Shown here piece by piece: positions 41,921-50,543 of a DNA stretch of 64,000 bases. A model generated the notes under the pieces. It had not been told where the DNA came from and did not search any database. It was given only the letters and a program-made list of their open reading frames with translations. Source of the DNA: Saccharopolyspora phatthalungensis (lineage in GTDB: Bacteria > Actinomycetota > Actinomycetes > Mycobacteriales > Pseudonocardiaceae); assembly GCF_014203395.1 (NCBI RefSeq), contig NZ_JACHIW010000001.1:2831001-2895000 (forward strand), in the 5' to 3' direction. The stretch's first letter is position 1, and every line of letters begins with the position of its first letter. The position numbers and the translations under genes were made by a program.

Positions 41921-43000
41921 GTGCTGGACGACAGTCTCTTCGACGATCCGCCCAGGCTGGCCGAGGTGGATTCCGGCGGCTTGCTGCGGCTCGCCGCTCT
42001 CTCCGGGGCGCAGGTCCGAGCCGCTGCCGAGACCGCGCGTGACGTGGGGCTGGACGATCTCGCCGACGGGCGCCCACGCGCCGTGGTGCTGCTGGCCCGG
42101 CCCGGCGTCGGCCCGGGGGTCTGCCGCCTGCTGGCCGCGTTGACCGGGCTGCGGTGCCCGGTTCCGCTGGTGATCGTGGAGGCCGTTCCCGCCTGGGTTG
42201 GCGCGCTGGACGTCGTCTTCGCGCACACCGACGACCTCGGCGACGCGGTGCTGGCCGAATCGGTGTCGGTGGCCTGCCGCCGCGGCGCGACGGTCGTGCT
42301 GCCGGTCGCGGCGGACGGACCGGTCGCCGCCGCGGGAGCGGGCCGCGCCAAACTGCTATCGCCGCGCATCCCGGTGCCACCGGCGCTGTCGTTCGCACAT
42401 GTCTTCGCGGCCGGGCTCAGCACCCTCGGTGCCCTGGGGTTGCTGAGCTTCAATGCCGAACAGCTGGCCGACGAACTCGACCGGGAGGCCGAACGCGCGC
42501 ACCCTAGCCACGAATCGCTGATCAACCCCGCGAAGTCGCTGGCGCTGCGCCTGGCCGACCGGGCCCCGCTGCTGTGGGGCCTCGACCCGGTATCCACGGC
42601 GGTGGCGGAGCACGGTGCGTTCGCGCTCGGCTGCCATGCCGGGGTGCCCTGTGACGTCGCCGACTACCCGCAGGCCGCAACCGAACGCGCGCTGCATCGC
42701 GCCGCTGCCGCGGTCGGCTCCGAGGCGGACCTGTTCGCCGACCCCGAGGACAACCCGGGTGGGTTGCTGCGCGTGTTCCTGGTCAGCACGCGGTACGACG
42801 CACCGGGGGAGGCGTTCGAACGAGCCGCGACCCGGGACTTGCCGAGTGCGGACCTGGTCACACCCGGCGAGTCGGTGAACAACGACGCCGTCCTTCGTTC
42901 CGCGGCGCTGGCCGCCCGATTCGACCTGGCCGCCGTATACCTGGGGCTGGCCGCCGGAACTCTGAACGGGCCTGGTTGGCCCGCACTGGCGATGCACTGA
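41921..43000 (+). CDS. SIS-domain protein, phosphosugar isomerase-like (Rv3256c-type)
   Basis: A 359-residue protein starting at GTG 41921 (GGGGAGGAG upstream). Sequence features such as ARPGVGPGVCRLLAAL, AHTDDLGDAVLAESV, RRGATVVLPVAADGPV and LSFAHVFAAGLSTLGALGLL resemble the C-terminal part of bifunctional phosphoglucose/phosphomannose isomerases, with a weak N-terminal SIS-like fold. Some databases call such proteins TobH. The position between manB and manA suggests a function in hexose-phosphate chemistry, possibly a second phosphomannose isomerase activity or a regulator, but this is inference. The last 100 residues contain no recognised motif. Confidence 0.78.
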   Translation: MLDDSLFDDPPRLAEVDSGGLLRLAALSGAQVRAAAETARDVGLDDLADGRPRAVVLLARPGVGPGVCRLLAALTGLRCPVPLVIVEAVPAWVGALDVVFAHTDDLGDAVLAESVSVACRRGATVVLPVAADGPVAAAGAGRAKLLSPRIPVPPALSFAHVFAAGLSTLGALGLLSFNAEQLADELDREAERAHPSHESLINPAKSLALRLADRAPLLWGLDPVSTAVAEHGAFALGCHAGVPCDVADYPQAATERALHRAAAAVGSEADLFADPEDNPGGLLRVFLVSTRYDAPGEAFERAATRDLPSADLVTPGESVNNDAVLRSAALAARFDLAAVYLGLAAGTLNGPGWPALAMH

Positions 43001-43106
43001 GGGAGAGTTCAGGGGTTGCCCCGATGCCGCCCGTGGGCCCGGTGCGGTGTGCTGTGCCGGGGCGTCGGGGACGAGCAGATGTGAGGACGAGGAAGCGAGA
43101 GCGACT

Positions 43107-44363
43107 GTGGAGCTACTGCGGAACGCGGTGCGCCCCTATGCGTGGGGCTCGCGTACCGCTATTGCTGATCTGCTCGGTCGGCCCGTCCCGACACCGCATC
43201 CCGAAGCAGAGCTGTGGATGGGCGCCCACCCGGGGGACCCGTCGCGGGTGGTCCGACCCGATGGGGACGAAGTATCGCTGCTGACTCTGCTGGACAGCGA
43301 CCCGGCGCACCACTTGGGCTCCGCATGCGCGCAGCGCTGGGGCGGCCGGTTGCCCTTCCTGCTCAAGGTGCTTGCGGCCGATGAGCCGCTGAGCCTGCAA
43401 GCGCACCCGTCGGCCGCGCAGGCCGCGGAAGGTTTCCGGCGGGAAGAGGACGCGGGCATCGCGCGCAACGCGCCGAACCGCAACTATCCGGATCCCACCG
43501 CGAAACCAGAGCTGATCTGCGCGTTGACCGAGTTCCACGCGCTGGCCGGATTCCGCGAGGCGCAGCGCACCGTGCGACTGCTCGACGACCTGGCCGTCCC
43601 GAGCCTGCGCGCCCACCGCGAACTGCTTGCCGCGCAACCCGATGCCGACGGGCTGCGTGCCCTGTTCACGACCTGGATAACGCTGCCCGAGCACTACCTG
43701 CGCGAGGTGCTGCCGGACCTGCTGGACGCCTGCGTGGCGCACGTGCGCGGCCGCGGCGAGTTCGCCCTCGAATGCCGCACGGTGCTCGAACTCGGCGAGG
43801 CATATCCGCACGATGCCGGAGTGCTGGCCAGCCTGCTGCTGAACCGGCTTGTGCTACAGCCGGGCGAGGCGATCTTCCTGCCCGCCGGGAACCTGCACGC
43901 CTACCTGCACGGCACGGGCATCGAGATCCTGGCCAACTCCGACAACATCCTGCGCTGCGGCTTGACCCCCAAGCACGTCGACGTCCCCGAACTGCTGCGG
44001 GTGCTGGACTTCGCCTGTGGCGACATGCGGGTGCTCAAGGGCGAGTCGCTGGACGCCAACCTGACCGCCTACTGGGCACCGGCCGACGAGTTCGAGCTGT
44101 CCAGATTGGACTGGACGCCGGCCGAATGCGGCACCGTCCGGCTGGACTCGCCCGGGCCGCAGATACTTCTGTGCACCAAGGGAAGCGTCCAGCTGACCAG
44201 CACCGCGCACCGGGGCAACGGATCCCTGCCGCGTGAACTGCTGCTGGAGCGTGGCAACTCGGTGTGGCTGGCGGCATCCGATCCGGCCGTGGACGTGCAC
44301 CCCGCCGAGCTCGACGCCGGCGGCAACGCCCAGGTCTTCCGCGCCGCCGCGGGCGCGTTCTAA
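43107..44363 (+). CDS. manA: Mannose-6-phosphate isomerase, type I
   Basis: A 418-residue zinc enzyme interconverting fructose-6-phosphate and mannose-6-phosphate. Start GTG 43107 (AGGAAGCGAGA upstream) gives ELLRNAVRPYAWGSRTAIADLLG, the usual opening. Zinc-site features: LSLQAHPSAAQA (Gln, His), ELICALTEFHALAGF (Glu) and IFLPAGNLHAYLHGTGIEILANSDN (His). LRCGLTPKHVDVPELL is the downstream signature. The enzyme corresponds to Rv3255c. It ends the manB-Trm112-SIS-manA run and supplies mannose-6-phosphate to ManB. Confidence 0.95.
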   Translation: MELLRNAVRPYAWGSRTAIADLLGRPVPTPHPEAELWMGAHPGDPSRVVRPDGDEVSLLTLLDSDPAHHLGSACAQRWGGRLPFLLKVLAADEPLSLQAHPSAAQAAEGFRREEDAGIARNAPNRNYPDPTAKPELICALTEFHALAGFREAQRTVRLLDDLAVPSLRAHRELLAAQPDADGLRALFTTWITLPEHYLREVLPDLLDACVAHVRGRGEFALECRTVLELGEAYPHDAGVLASLLLNRLVLQPGEAIFLPAGNLHAYLHGTGIEILANSDNILRCGLTPKHVDVPELLRVLDFACGDMRVLKGESLDANLTAYWAPADEFELSRLDWTPAECGTVRLDSPGPQILLCTKGSVQLTSTAHRGNGSLPRELLLERGNSVWLAASDPAVDVHPAELDAGGNAQVFRAAAGAF

Positions 44364-44478
44364 GCGTCGACCAGGGAGTTCTGCGTACTTCGTCCCCGTC
44401 CGGGAAAGCACCGGGTAGATTTCTCCCGACATTGGGCCGCGTACCGGCCGAACCGCATACCGAATCGGGAGATACATC

Positions 44479-45402
44479 GTGTCAGCAGGAGGCGGAGCCA
44501 AGGCCATCCTGGCCGCCCTGGCCGCCAACGCGGGCATCGCCGTGGCCAAGTTCGGCGGGTTCCTGTTCACCGGTTCATCGTCGATGCTGGCGGAATCGGT
44601 GCACTCGCTCGCCGACACCTCGAACCAGGGCCTGCTGCTGCTGGGCCAGAAGACCTCGCAGCGCAAACCCACCGAGGAGCACCCCTTCGGCTACGGCCGG
44701 GACCGGTACTTCTACTCCTTCGTCGTCGCGCTACTGCTGTTCAGCCTCGGCTCGGTGTTCGCCCTTTACGAGGGCATCCACAAGATCCAGCACCCCGAGC
44801 CGTTGCAGTGGGCCTGGGTGGCGGTGCTGATCCTGGTGATCGCGATCGGCCTGGAGTCCTTCAGCTTCGTCACCGCGATCAAGGAATCGCGGACGATCAA
44901 GGGCGGGCTGACCTGGTGGCAGTTCATCCGGAAGGCCAAGACCCCGGAACTGCCGGTGGTGCTGCTGGAGGACCTCGGCGCGCTGATCGGCTTGGTGCTC
45001 GCGCTGGGCGGCGTCGGCCTCACCGTGCTGACCGGCAACTCGGTGTGGGACGGCATCGGCACCGCGTGCATCGGCGTGCTGCTTGGGGTGATCGCGATCG
45101 TGCTGATCATCGAGACCAAGAGCCTGCTCATCGGGGAGGGCGCCACTCGCGACGTGCTCGACGAGATCGTGGCCCAGCTGGAGTCCGAGCGCGTCGAGAA
45201 GGTGATCCACATCCGCACCCAGTACCTCGGCCCGGACGAGTTGCTGATCGCCGCCAAGATCGGTCTCGCGCCATCGCTGTCGGTGGCGGAGGTGGCCGCC
45301 GAGATCGACGGCGCCGAGGCGCGGATCCGGGCGAAAGTGCCCGCGGCGCGCCTGATCTACCTTGAACCCGACCTGGAGCGGGGACGGGCTGTGACCCCCT
45401 GA
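44479..45402 (+). CDS. Cation diffusion facilitator family transporter
   Basis: A 307-residue membrane transporter, start GTG 44479. Six hydrophobic segments are visible. The metal-binding motif in the second is SVHSLADTSNQ (His-x3-Asp), followed by EEHPFGYGRDRYFYSF; in the fifth, LLEDLGALIGLV carries the Glu-Asp pair in place of the more usual Asp-x3-Asp. The last 75 residues form the small cytoplasmic dimerisation domain. CDF proteins export zinc, iron, manganese or cobalt by proton antiport. Specificity is unclear given the altered second site. It lies alone between manA and the amino-acid permease. Confidence 0.9.
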   Translation: MSAGGGAKAILAALAANAGIAVAKFGGFLFTGSSSMLAESVHSLADTSNQGLLLLGQKTSQRKPTEEHPFGYGRDRYFYSFVVALLLFSLGSVFALYEGIHKIQHPEPLQWAWVAVLILVIAIGLESFSFVTAIKESRTIKGGLTWWQFIRKAKTPELPVVLLEDLGALIGLVLALGGVGLTVLTGNSVWDGIGTACIGVLLGVIAIVLIIETKSLLIGEGATRDVLDEIVAQLESERVEKVIHIRTQYLGPDELLIAAKIGLAPSLSVAEVAAEIDGAEARIRAKVPAARLIYLEPDLERGRAVTP

Positions 45403-45538
45403 CCCGATCGGGCGTGACGTGGGCTCGCATCACAAGGCGTTAACGAAACGGGTGGTGGAAAGCGATTACCCACTGTCGATCGCCACACTGCCGAGTTAGG
45501 GTGCGATCCACCATTTGGGTTTACTGAGGGAGGCGACA

Positions 45539-47071
45539 GTGCCAGGCACTGGGCTGTGGCGTACCAAGTCGGTCGAACAATCGATCTTGGATACCGACGA
45601 ACCGGACACCAAGTTACGAAAGAACCTCGGCACCTGGGACCTGATCGTCTTCGGGGTGTCCGTGGTCATCGGTGCCGGCATCTTCACCCTCGCCGCGAGA
45701 ACCGCCGGCGACGTTTCTGGTCCTGCGGTGTCACTTTCGTTCGTGCTCGCGGCAATCGCCTGCGGGTTGGCGGCACTGTGCTACGCCGAGTTCGCTTCCA
45801 CCGTTCCGGTTGCGGGCAGCGCGTACACCTACTCCTACGCCACGTTCGGCGAGTTCATCGCCTGGATCATCGGCTGGGACCTGATCCTGGAGTTCGCCGT
45901 CGCCGCGGCGGCCGTGGCCAAGGGCTGGTCGATCTACCTTGAGCAGGTGCTCAAGTTGATCGGCCTGCACGTGCCCACGGTGCTGCAACTCGGGGCGCTG
46001 CAATTCGACTGGGGCGCGGTGGTGCTCACCGTGGTGCTGTGCACGCTCCTCGCCATCGGAACGAAGCTTTCGGCCCGCGTCAGCCTGGTGATCACGCTGA
46101 TCAAGGTGGCGGTGGTGCTGCTGGTCATCGTGGTGGGCCTGGCCTACATCAACACGGCCAACTACACCCCGTTCATCCCGCCGGCGCAGAGCGCCGCTGC
46201 GGACAGCCCGAAGCTGGAGCAGTCGCTGCTGTCGCTGATCCTCGGCGGCGAGACCAGTACTTACGGCGTTTTCGGGTTGTTGGCGGCGGCGTCGCTGGTG
46301 TTCTTCGCCTTCATCGGCTTCGACATCGTGGCCACCACGGCGGAGGAAACCCGCAACCCGCAGAAGAACGCCCCGCGCGGCATCCTCGGTTCCCTGGCGA
46401 TCGTCACCGTGCTCTACGTCGCGGTCGCGCTGGTGGTCACCGGCATGGTGCCGTACACCGACTTGGCCACCAGCGAGGACGGCACCCGCGCCACCCTGGC
46501 CACGGCCTTCGCTCAGCACGGTGTGACCTGGGCGGCGGCGATCATCTCGGTCGGTGCGCTGGCCGGTTTGACGACGGTCGTCATGGTGTTGCTGCTGGGG
46601 CAGACCCGCGTGCTGTTCGCGATGTCCCGCGACGGCCTGGTGCCGCGTGGGCTGGCCAAGACCGACCCGCGGCACGGCACCCCGGTCCGGGCCACCGTCC
46701 TGGTCGGTGTGGTCGTGGTCGTCGCGTCCGGCTTCTTCCCGGCGGACAAGCTGGAAGAGATGGTCAACGTCGGCACGTTGTTCGCCTTCGTGCTGGTCTC
46801 GCTCGGCGTGATCGTGCTCCGCAGGACGCGGCCCGACCTGCCGCGCGGTTTCCGCGCACCGCTGGTGCCGTTCGTTCCGATCCTGGCGATCATCGCCTGC
46901 GTCTGGCTGATGCTGAACCTGACCACGCTCACCTGGATCCGGTTCGTGGTCTGGATGGCCGCCGGCATCGTGATCTACTTCCTGTACGGCCGCACCCACT
47001 CGCGGTTGGCCGAGCGCCAGGCCAGCGAGGTGGCGGCTGGTGGTTCGGTGTCGCGCGACTCGACCCCGTAA
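45539..47071 (+). CDS. Amino acid permease of the APC superfamily
   Basis: A 510-residue transporter, start GTG 45539 after GAGGGAGG. The substrate-site motif is VVIGAGIFTLAARTAGDVSGPAVSL in the first membrane segment, and about 12-14 hydrophobic segments follow. FIGFDIVATTAEETRNPQKNAPRGI and RVLFAMSRDGLVP are typical of cationic amino acid transporters of the CAT type. The equivalent M. tuberculosis gene (Rv3253c) is annotated as such and sits in the same place relative to manA and ahcY. A strong terminator lies 15 bases beyond the stop. Confidence 0.9.
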   Translation: MPGTGLWRTKSVEQSILDTDEPDTKLRKNLGTWDLIVFGVSVVIGAGIFTLAARTAGDVSGPAVSLSFVLAAIACGLAALCYAEFASTVPVAGSAYTYSYATFGEFIAWIIGWDLILEFAVAAAAVAKGWSIYLEQVLKLIGLHVPTVLQLGALQFDWGAVVLTVVLCTLLAIGTKLSARVSLVITLIKVAVVLLVIVVGLAYINTANYTPFIPPAQSAAADSPKLEQSLLSLILGGETSTYGVFGLLAAASLVFFAFIGFDIVATTAEETRNPQKNAPRGILGSLAIVTVLYVAVALVVTGMVPYTDLATSEDGTRATLATAFAQHGVTWAAAIISVGALAGLTTVVMVLLLGQTRVLFAMSRDGLVPRGLAKTDPRHGTPVRATVLVGVVVVVASGFFPADKLEEMVNVGTLFAFVLVSLGVIVLRRTRPDLPRGFRAPLVPFVPILAIIACVWLMLNLTTLTWIRFVVWMAAGIVIYFLYGRTHSRLAERQASEVAAGGSVSRDSTP

Positions 47072-47085
47072 CCCGCTGATTGCCG

Positions 47086-47122
47086 AAAGCGGCGCCGCCT
47101 CACGAGGGCGGCGCCGCTTTTT
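47086..47122 (+). terminator. Rho-independent terminator after the permease
   Basis: AAAGCGGCGCCGCC (47086-47099) pairs perfectly with GGCGGCGCCGCTTT (47107-47120) around TCACGAG, and the 3' side runs into TTTTTC. This is the clearest canonical terminator in the window. Confidence 0.93.
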
Positions 47123-47542
47123 CGCCACCCATTCGAACAAACGTTCACCTGGCTGGGTGATGATCTCCGGGCTTCGGATCGGGATCATGGCGAGCATGGC
47201 ACCGAAAACAGCTGCTACCAGAAACAGGCATCCCGTCGCACATCGCCGCGGTGACATTGCGTGCGGATTCGACCAAGCAGTGCTGCGACGCCGCAGGGTC
47301 CGGAACTCCGAGTACCGCCCCGATGGTCCCCAGCGGAATGCGTTCGTGATCGTGGCCGCCTCCGCTGCGGTGCGGCTCTCGGGCACACCAGGAGCGATCA
47401 TGTGCTCGTCCGACGGCGGTCCCCCGCAGGGCACTGGACCCCCGCCGAGTGCTGCGTGCTGGTCGTGCGTCACGTCGTGGAGGCGCGACGCACGGTGGCG
47501 GGCCGCTGAGGCGCTGTCCGGCCTGCGGCTTCCGGGATCCGA
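47123..47542. other. 420-base gap without a supported gene
   Basis: Lies between the permease terminator and the convergent end of the membrane hydrolase gene. Open frames on both strands run through the terminator or into neighbouring genes. One minus-strand frame encodes a hydrophobic stretch (FLVAAVFGAMLAMIPI, from ATG 47257), but it continues through the hairpin into the permease gene. It may hold decayed sequence. Confidence 0.5.
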
Positions 47543-50239
47543 TCAATGCTCGGCGGCGCGCAGCGCCATGCCGCGTTCCCACGGAGCGCTGCGACCACGG
47601 GGCTCGGTGATCTCCGGTAACACCGAAGGCTCTGTGCGGGGCTTGGCATCATGCTGCAGCGCCGCCGCAGTGGTTCGCTCCGGCTCGTCTGCTTGGCTGT
47701 TGCGGACGGTTTCGGGCTCTGCGGCCTCCGCGGACGCGTGGGTCAACTCCTCGATGTTGCCGGTGAGAGATCCGCCGTCGCCGCCCTGTGCCGTCAGGTG
47801 CAGGGTCTTCGAGGGGCTTGCCGTGGCCGGAAGCTGGGCAGGGGTCGGAGTCTGGGGCCGCAGCGGCAGTGCGGCGCCGCGGACCGGAGTCTCCAGACCA
47901 GCGGCCATCGCGACCGCCCGGTCCCACTCCGGGTCACTGGCGTAATCGGTGTGGCCGAGCACGCCGGGAACCCAGCGGCGGCAGGAGAACGGGCCGCGCT
48001 GCGGGTCCGGGATCCAGTGGTCGCCGCCGAGCACCAGGGCGCCGGTCGGTCCGCGGGTGGCGGCGGGCAGTGGTCCCTCGGTTCCGTCGGCTCGGAAACC
48101 GACTCCGATCAGCATGCCGTCGTAGACCTGCCGGTTCCAGGTGGTCACCGCGCCGCCGATGGGGTCGGTGCCGCGGCACAGCGAGCGCCAGCGACCGCCG
48201 AGCGCGCCGGCGAGATCGCGCAGCGAAGCGTGCGGTACCACGCCCGGGAACGCGCGCGGGTACGCCCACTGGAGTTGCGAACCCGCGGTCACCAGCCCGA
48301 CCCGTTCGCGGTCGGCCTCGGGCAGCGACTCCAGCAGCCGGGCGGTGGCGACGGTGGCGAGCAAACTTCCCTGGCTGTGCCCGACCAGCACCACGCGCGT
48401 GTTCGGATCGGCGAGGTGTTCGGTGGCCCGGTCGACGAGTTCGGGGACCACTTTCAGCGCGTAGCACGGTGGCACCACGGGATGCGCCTCGCGGGGCCAG
48501 AACAGCGCCAGATCGCAGAGCACGCCCAGGTGACGGGCGGTGTTCCGCTTGGTCGCCGCCTGGTACACCATCCGCAGCAACCCGACGGCGAGTGTCGCCA
48601 GGGCGGCGACTCCGACGCCGACCAGCCATCCCGACCAGGCGAACCCGGGCAACCCGGCGAACCGCGCCACCAGGGCCGACGCGGTGCTGACCGCCAGCAC
48701 CCCAGTGATCACCAGGAGGACATAATGTGAGTAACGACGCTGCAGGTCCGCCCACTTCCAGGCGTTAGCCGCCGCACTTTGGTCCTTGCGCCGCCCGGCG
48801 TGCAGCAATGCGACCTCGTCGGGGATCGAGTCGTCGGTGCCGACCGAGTCATCCGACCTGTCCGTGTCGCTGTCGGCGCGCCCCGCCCGCCACCGCTTGA
48901 GCAACATCCACGGGGTCCAGACGGTCGCAGCGGCTAGCGTGAGCACGGCGGTCGTGCCCCAAAAGATCGTCACGTCGTCGTACGCGGTGGGCAGGCTCAG
49001 CACCGGGGCGGTCTGTACATGCTGGGAAGTTAGCGCCTGCCGCACGCTGAGGCCGAACCCTGCGCCGAAACCGTTTCCCAGCATGCAGGCGACCATCAGA
49101 ATCGGCGCGGTCATCCAACCCCCGGCCCAGGGGCGGAGGCGAGGCGGGCATGTCTTCCAGCCAGGTCGCGCCAGCAGTGCGGCGGGCGCGAGCAGGATGG
49201 CCACCGCGAGGCACGTGATCACCAGCGCACCAGTGATCGCGTCGACCGTGGCGCCGGATCCGGGCAGCGGACCGGTCAGCGGCTCGGGAAGGAGTGCGAC
49301 CGAGCAGAGCAGCACCGACGCTGCGGTCATCATCACGCGGCGCGGTGTTCGCCCGAGAACGGTCCGCACGGCGTTTTTCCCGCGACCGGGGTGCATCCCG
49401 GCCGGATCGTCGAGCGCGGCGGTCCCGATCAAGGCGGTGCAGAGCAGGGCTACCGCGAGCAGCCAGCGCGGATCAGCGGTGATCGCGAATGGCCCGCCAA
49501 GCGCGAGCAACGCCACAGTGGACAGTGCGGCGACGACGTGCAGGGCGCGCAATGCCGGCGTGTCTGGGTCCGCGACGACGTTCGCCCCGGGCAACATCGG
49601 CGCGCGCGCCGAATGCTGCGGTTTGTCGGTCTTCGGCGCGGAGACCTGCCAGGACACAGTGGACAGACGATACATGAGGAGGACCACGAGTACGACGGGC
49701 AGCAATGCGGCCGACGAGCGCAGGATGTCGAGGTTCCGGGCAACTTCCGGGACGAACTCCATGCACGGTACGCCCGGCTGGAGGCACTGCGCGGCCACCA
49801 GGTCCAGGCTGACCACGGTCAGTTGCGCGACGAACAGCATCGTCAGCAGCAGGGCCGAAGTACGGAGCAGCGCGCGCAGCGCGGACGAGAGTGCGCGGCT
49901 GAGCGGGTTGTCGGTCCGGGCCGGTGGAAGCATCCAGTGCGCCATGTTGGCCAGCGCGAACGGGAACAGCAAGGCCCAGGTTGCCTTGGACAGGCCGCCG
50001 GAGGTCATGCCGCCCCAGATGTAGCCTTCGATGATCCGGGGCACCGAGCGGTCCCCGGTCGACAGCATGGGGCCGGGCACGGGACGGCGCAGCCGGTCGG
50101 CCGGTCGCATGATGCGCCCAATGCCGTCTCCGGCGACGTCCACCGCGGCCACCGAATCGGTCAGCTCGTCGCCCGTGGCGCCGAGGATGCCGTGTACTCG
50201 CAGCTCGACGACGCGAGTGTCGGGCCCGGGTATGTGCAC
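47543..50239 (-). CDS. Large integral membrane protein with C-terminal alpha/beta-hydrolase (lipase-like) domain
   Basis: An 898-residue protein, start GTG 50239 fixed by a GGGAGG site 5 bases upstream; the open frame beyond runs antisense into ahcY. It opens with TRVVELRVHGILGATGDEL, a hydrolase-like first strand with an 'HG' turn. About ten hydrophobic segments follow in two groups (about 90-420 and 500-570). A hydrolase domain follows with the nucleophile elbow VVLVGHSQGSLLATVA at about residue 620 (Ser as nucleophile) and HWIPDP later, a possible site for the catalytic His. The last 130 residues are polar and low-complexity. It is probably a membrane-bound esterase or lipase-like enzyme; substrate is unknown. 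Confidence 0.8.
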   Translation of the reverse strand: MHIPGPDTRVVELRVHGILGATGDELTDSVAAVDVAGDGIGRIMRPADRLRRPVPGPMLSTGDRSVPRIIEGYIWGGMTSGGLSKATWALLFPFALANMAHWMLPPARTDNPLSRALSSALRALLRTSALLLTMLFVAQLTVVSLDLVAAQCLQPGVPCMEFVPEVARNLDILRSSAALLPVVLVVLLMYRLSTVSWQVSAPKTDKPQHSARAPMLPGANVVADPDTPALRALHVVAALSTVALLALGGPFAITADPRWLLAVALLCTALIGTAALDDPAGMHPGRGKNAVRTVLGRTPRRVMMTAASVLLCSVALLPEPLTGPLPGSGATVDAITGALVITCLAVAILLAPAALLARPGWKTCPPRLRPWAGGWMTAPILMVACMLGNGFGAGFGLSVRQALTSQHVQTAPVLSLPTAYDDVTIFWGTTAVLTLAAATVWTPWMLLKRWRAGRADSDTDRSDDSVGTDDSIPDEVALLHAGRRKDQSAAANAWKWADLQRRYSHYVLLVITGVLAVSTASALVARFAGLPGFAWSGWLVGVGVAALATLAVGLLRMVYQAATKRNTARHLGVLCDLALFWPREAHPVVPPCYALKVVPELVDRATEHLADPNTRVVLVGHSQGSLLATVATARLLESLPEADRERVGLVTAGSQLQWAYPRAFPGVVPHASLRDLAGALGGRWRSLCRGTDPIGGAVTTWNRQVYDGMLIGVGFRADGTEGPLPAATRGPTGALVLGGDHWIPDPQRGPFSCRRWVPGVLGHTDYASDPEWDRAVAMAAGLETPVRGAALPLRPQTPTPAQLPATASPSKTLHLTAQGGDGGSLTGNIEELTHASAEAAEPETVRNSQADEPERTTAAALQHDAKPRTEPSVLPEITEPRGRSAPWERGMALRAAEH

Positions 50240-50543
50240 TGGATCCTCCCGAGCGGTTGTTGATCGCCGAAACGCCGGTGGCGATTCTCCACCGCAGATC
50301 GACATCTGGCGAGCTCTGCCTCTCCGATTGTGATCGCTCGAGGGACCCCATGTCCTCGGTTCCGCAGACTCCGCTTCGCTGGCTGACCATCGGATTGCTC
50401 GGCGGAGCCGGCTTCGGCAGGTCACGACCCCGCCGGGTGATCGCCGAGCGCGATCAGTCGAATACTGCGGGTAGGCTCGGCGCGGAATCGGCTGACGAAT
50501 CCGCGCCCCGACCAGGCCGCGGTCTTTCTGAGGAGTCCGACAG
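50240..50543. promoter_or_regulatory. Divergent region before membrane hydrolase and ahcY, with leader hairpin
   Basis: A 304-base gap. Near its right end GGCGCGGA (50479-50486) and TCCGCGCC (50500-50507) form a perfect 8-bp stem with a 13-base loop, 37 bases before the ahcY start and its GAGGAG site. The hairpin would lie in the ahcY leader. The known S-adenosylhomocysteine riboswitch consensus was not recognised. No clear -35/-10 pair was found. Confidence 0.35.

Noticed and set aside
47145..47473. Small membrane protein on the minus strand (FLVAAVFGAMLAMIPI)
   Set aside because: The frame runs without a stop through a strong terminator and deep into the permease gene; no ribosome-binding site.
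50454..50543. S-adenosylhomocysteine riboswitch before ahcY
   Set aside because: Only one hairpin was seen; the conserved riboswitch core and pseudoknot could not be recognised.
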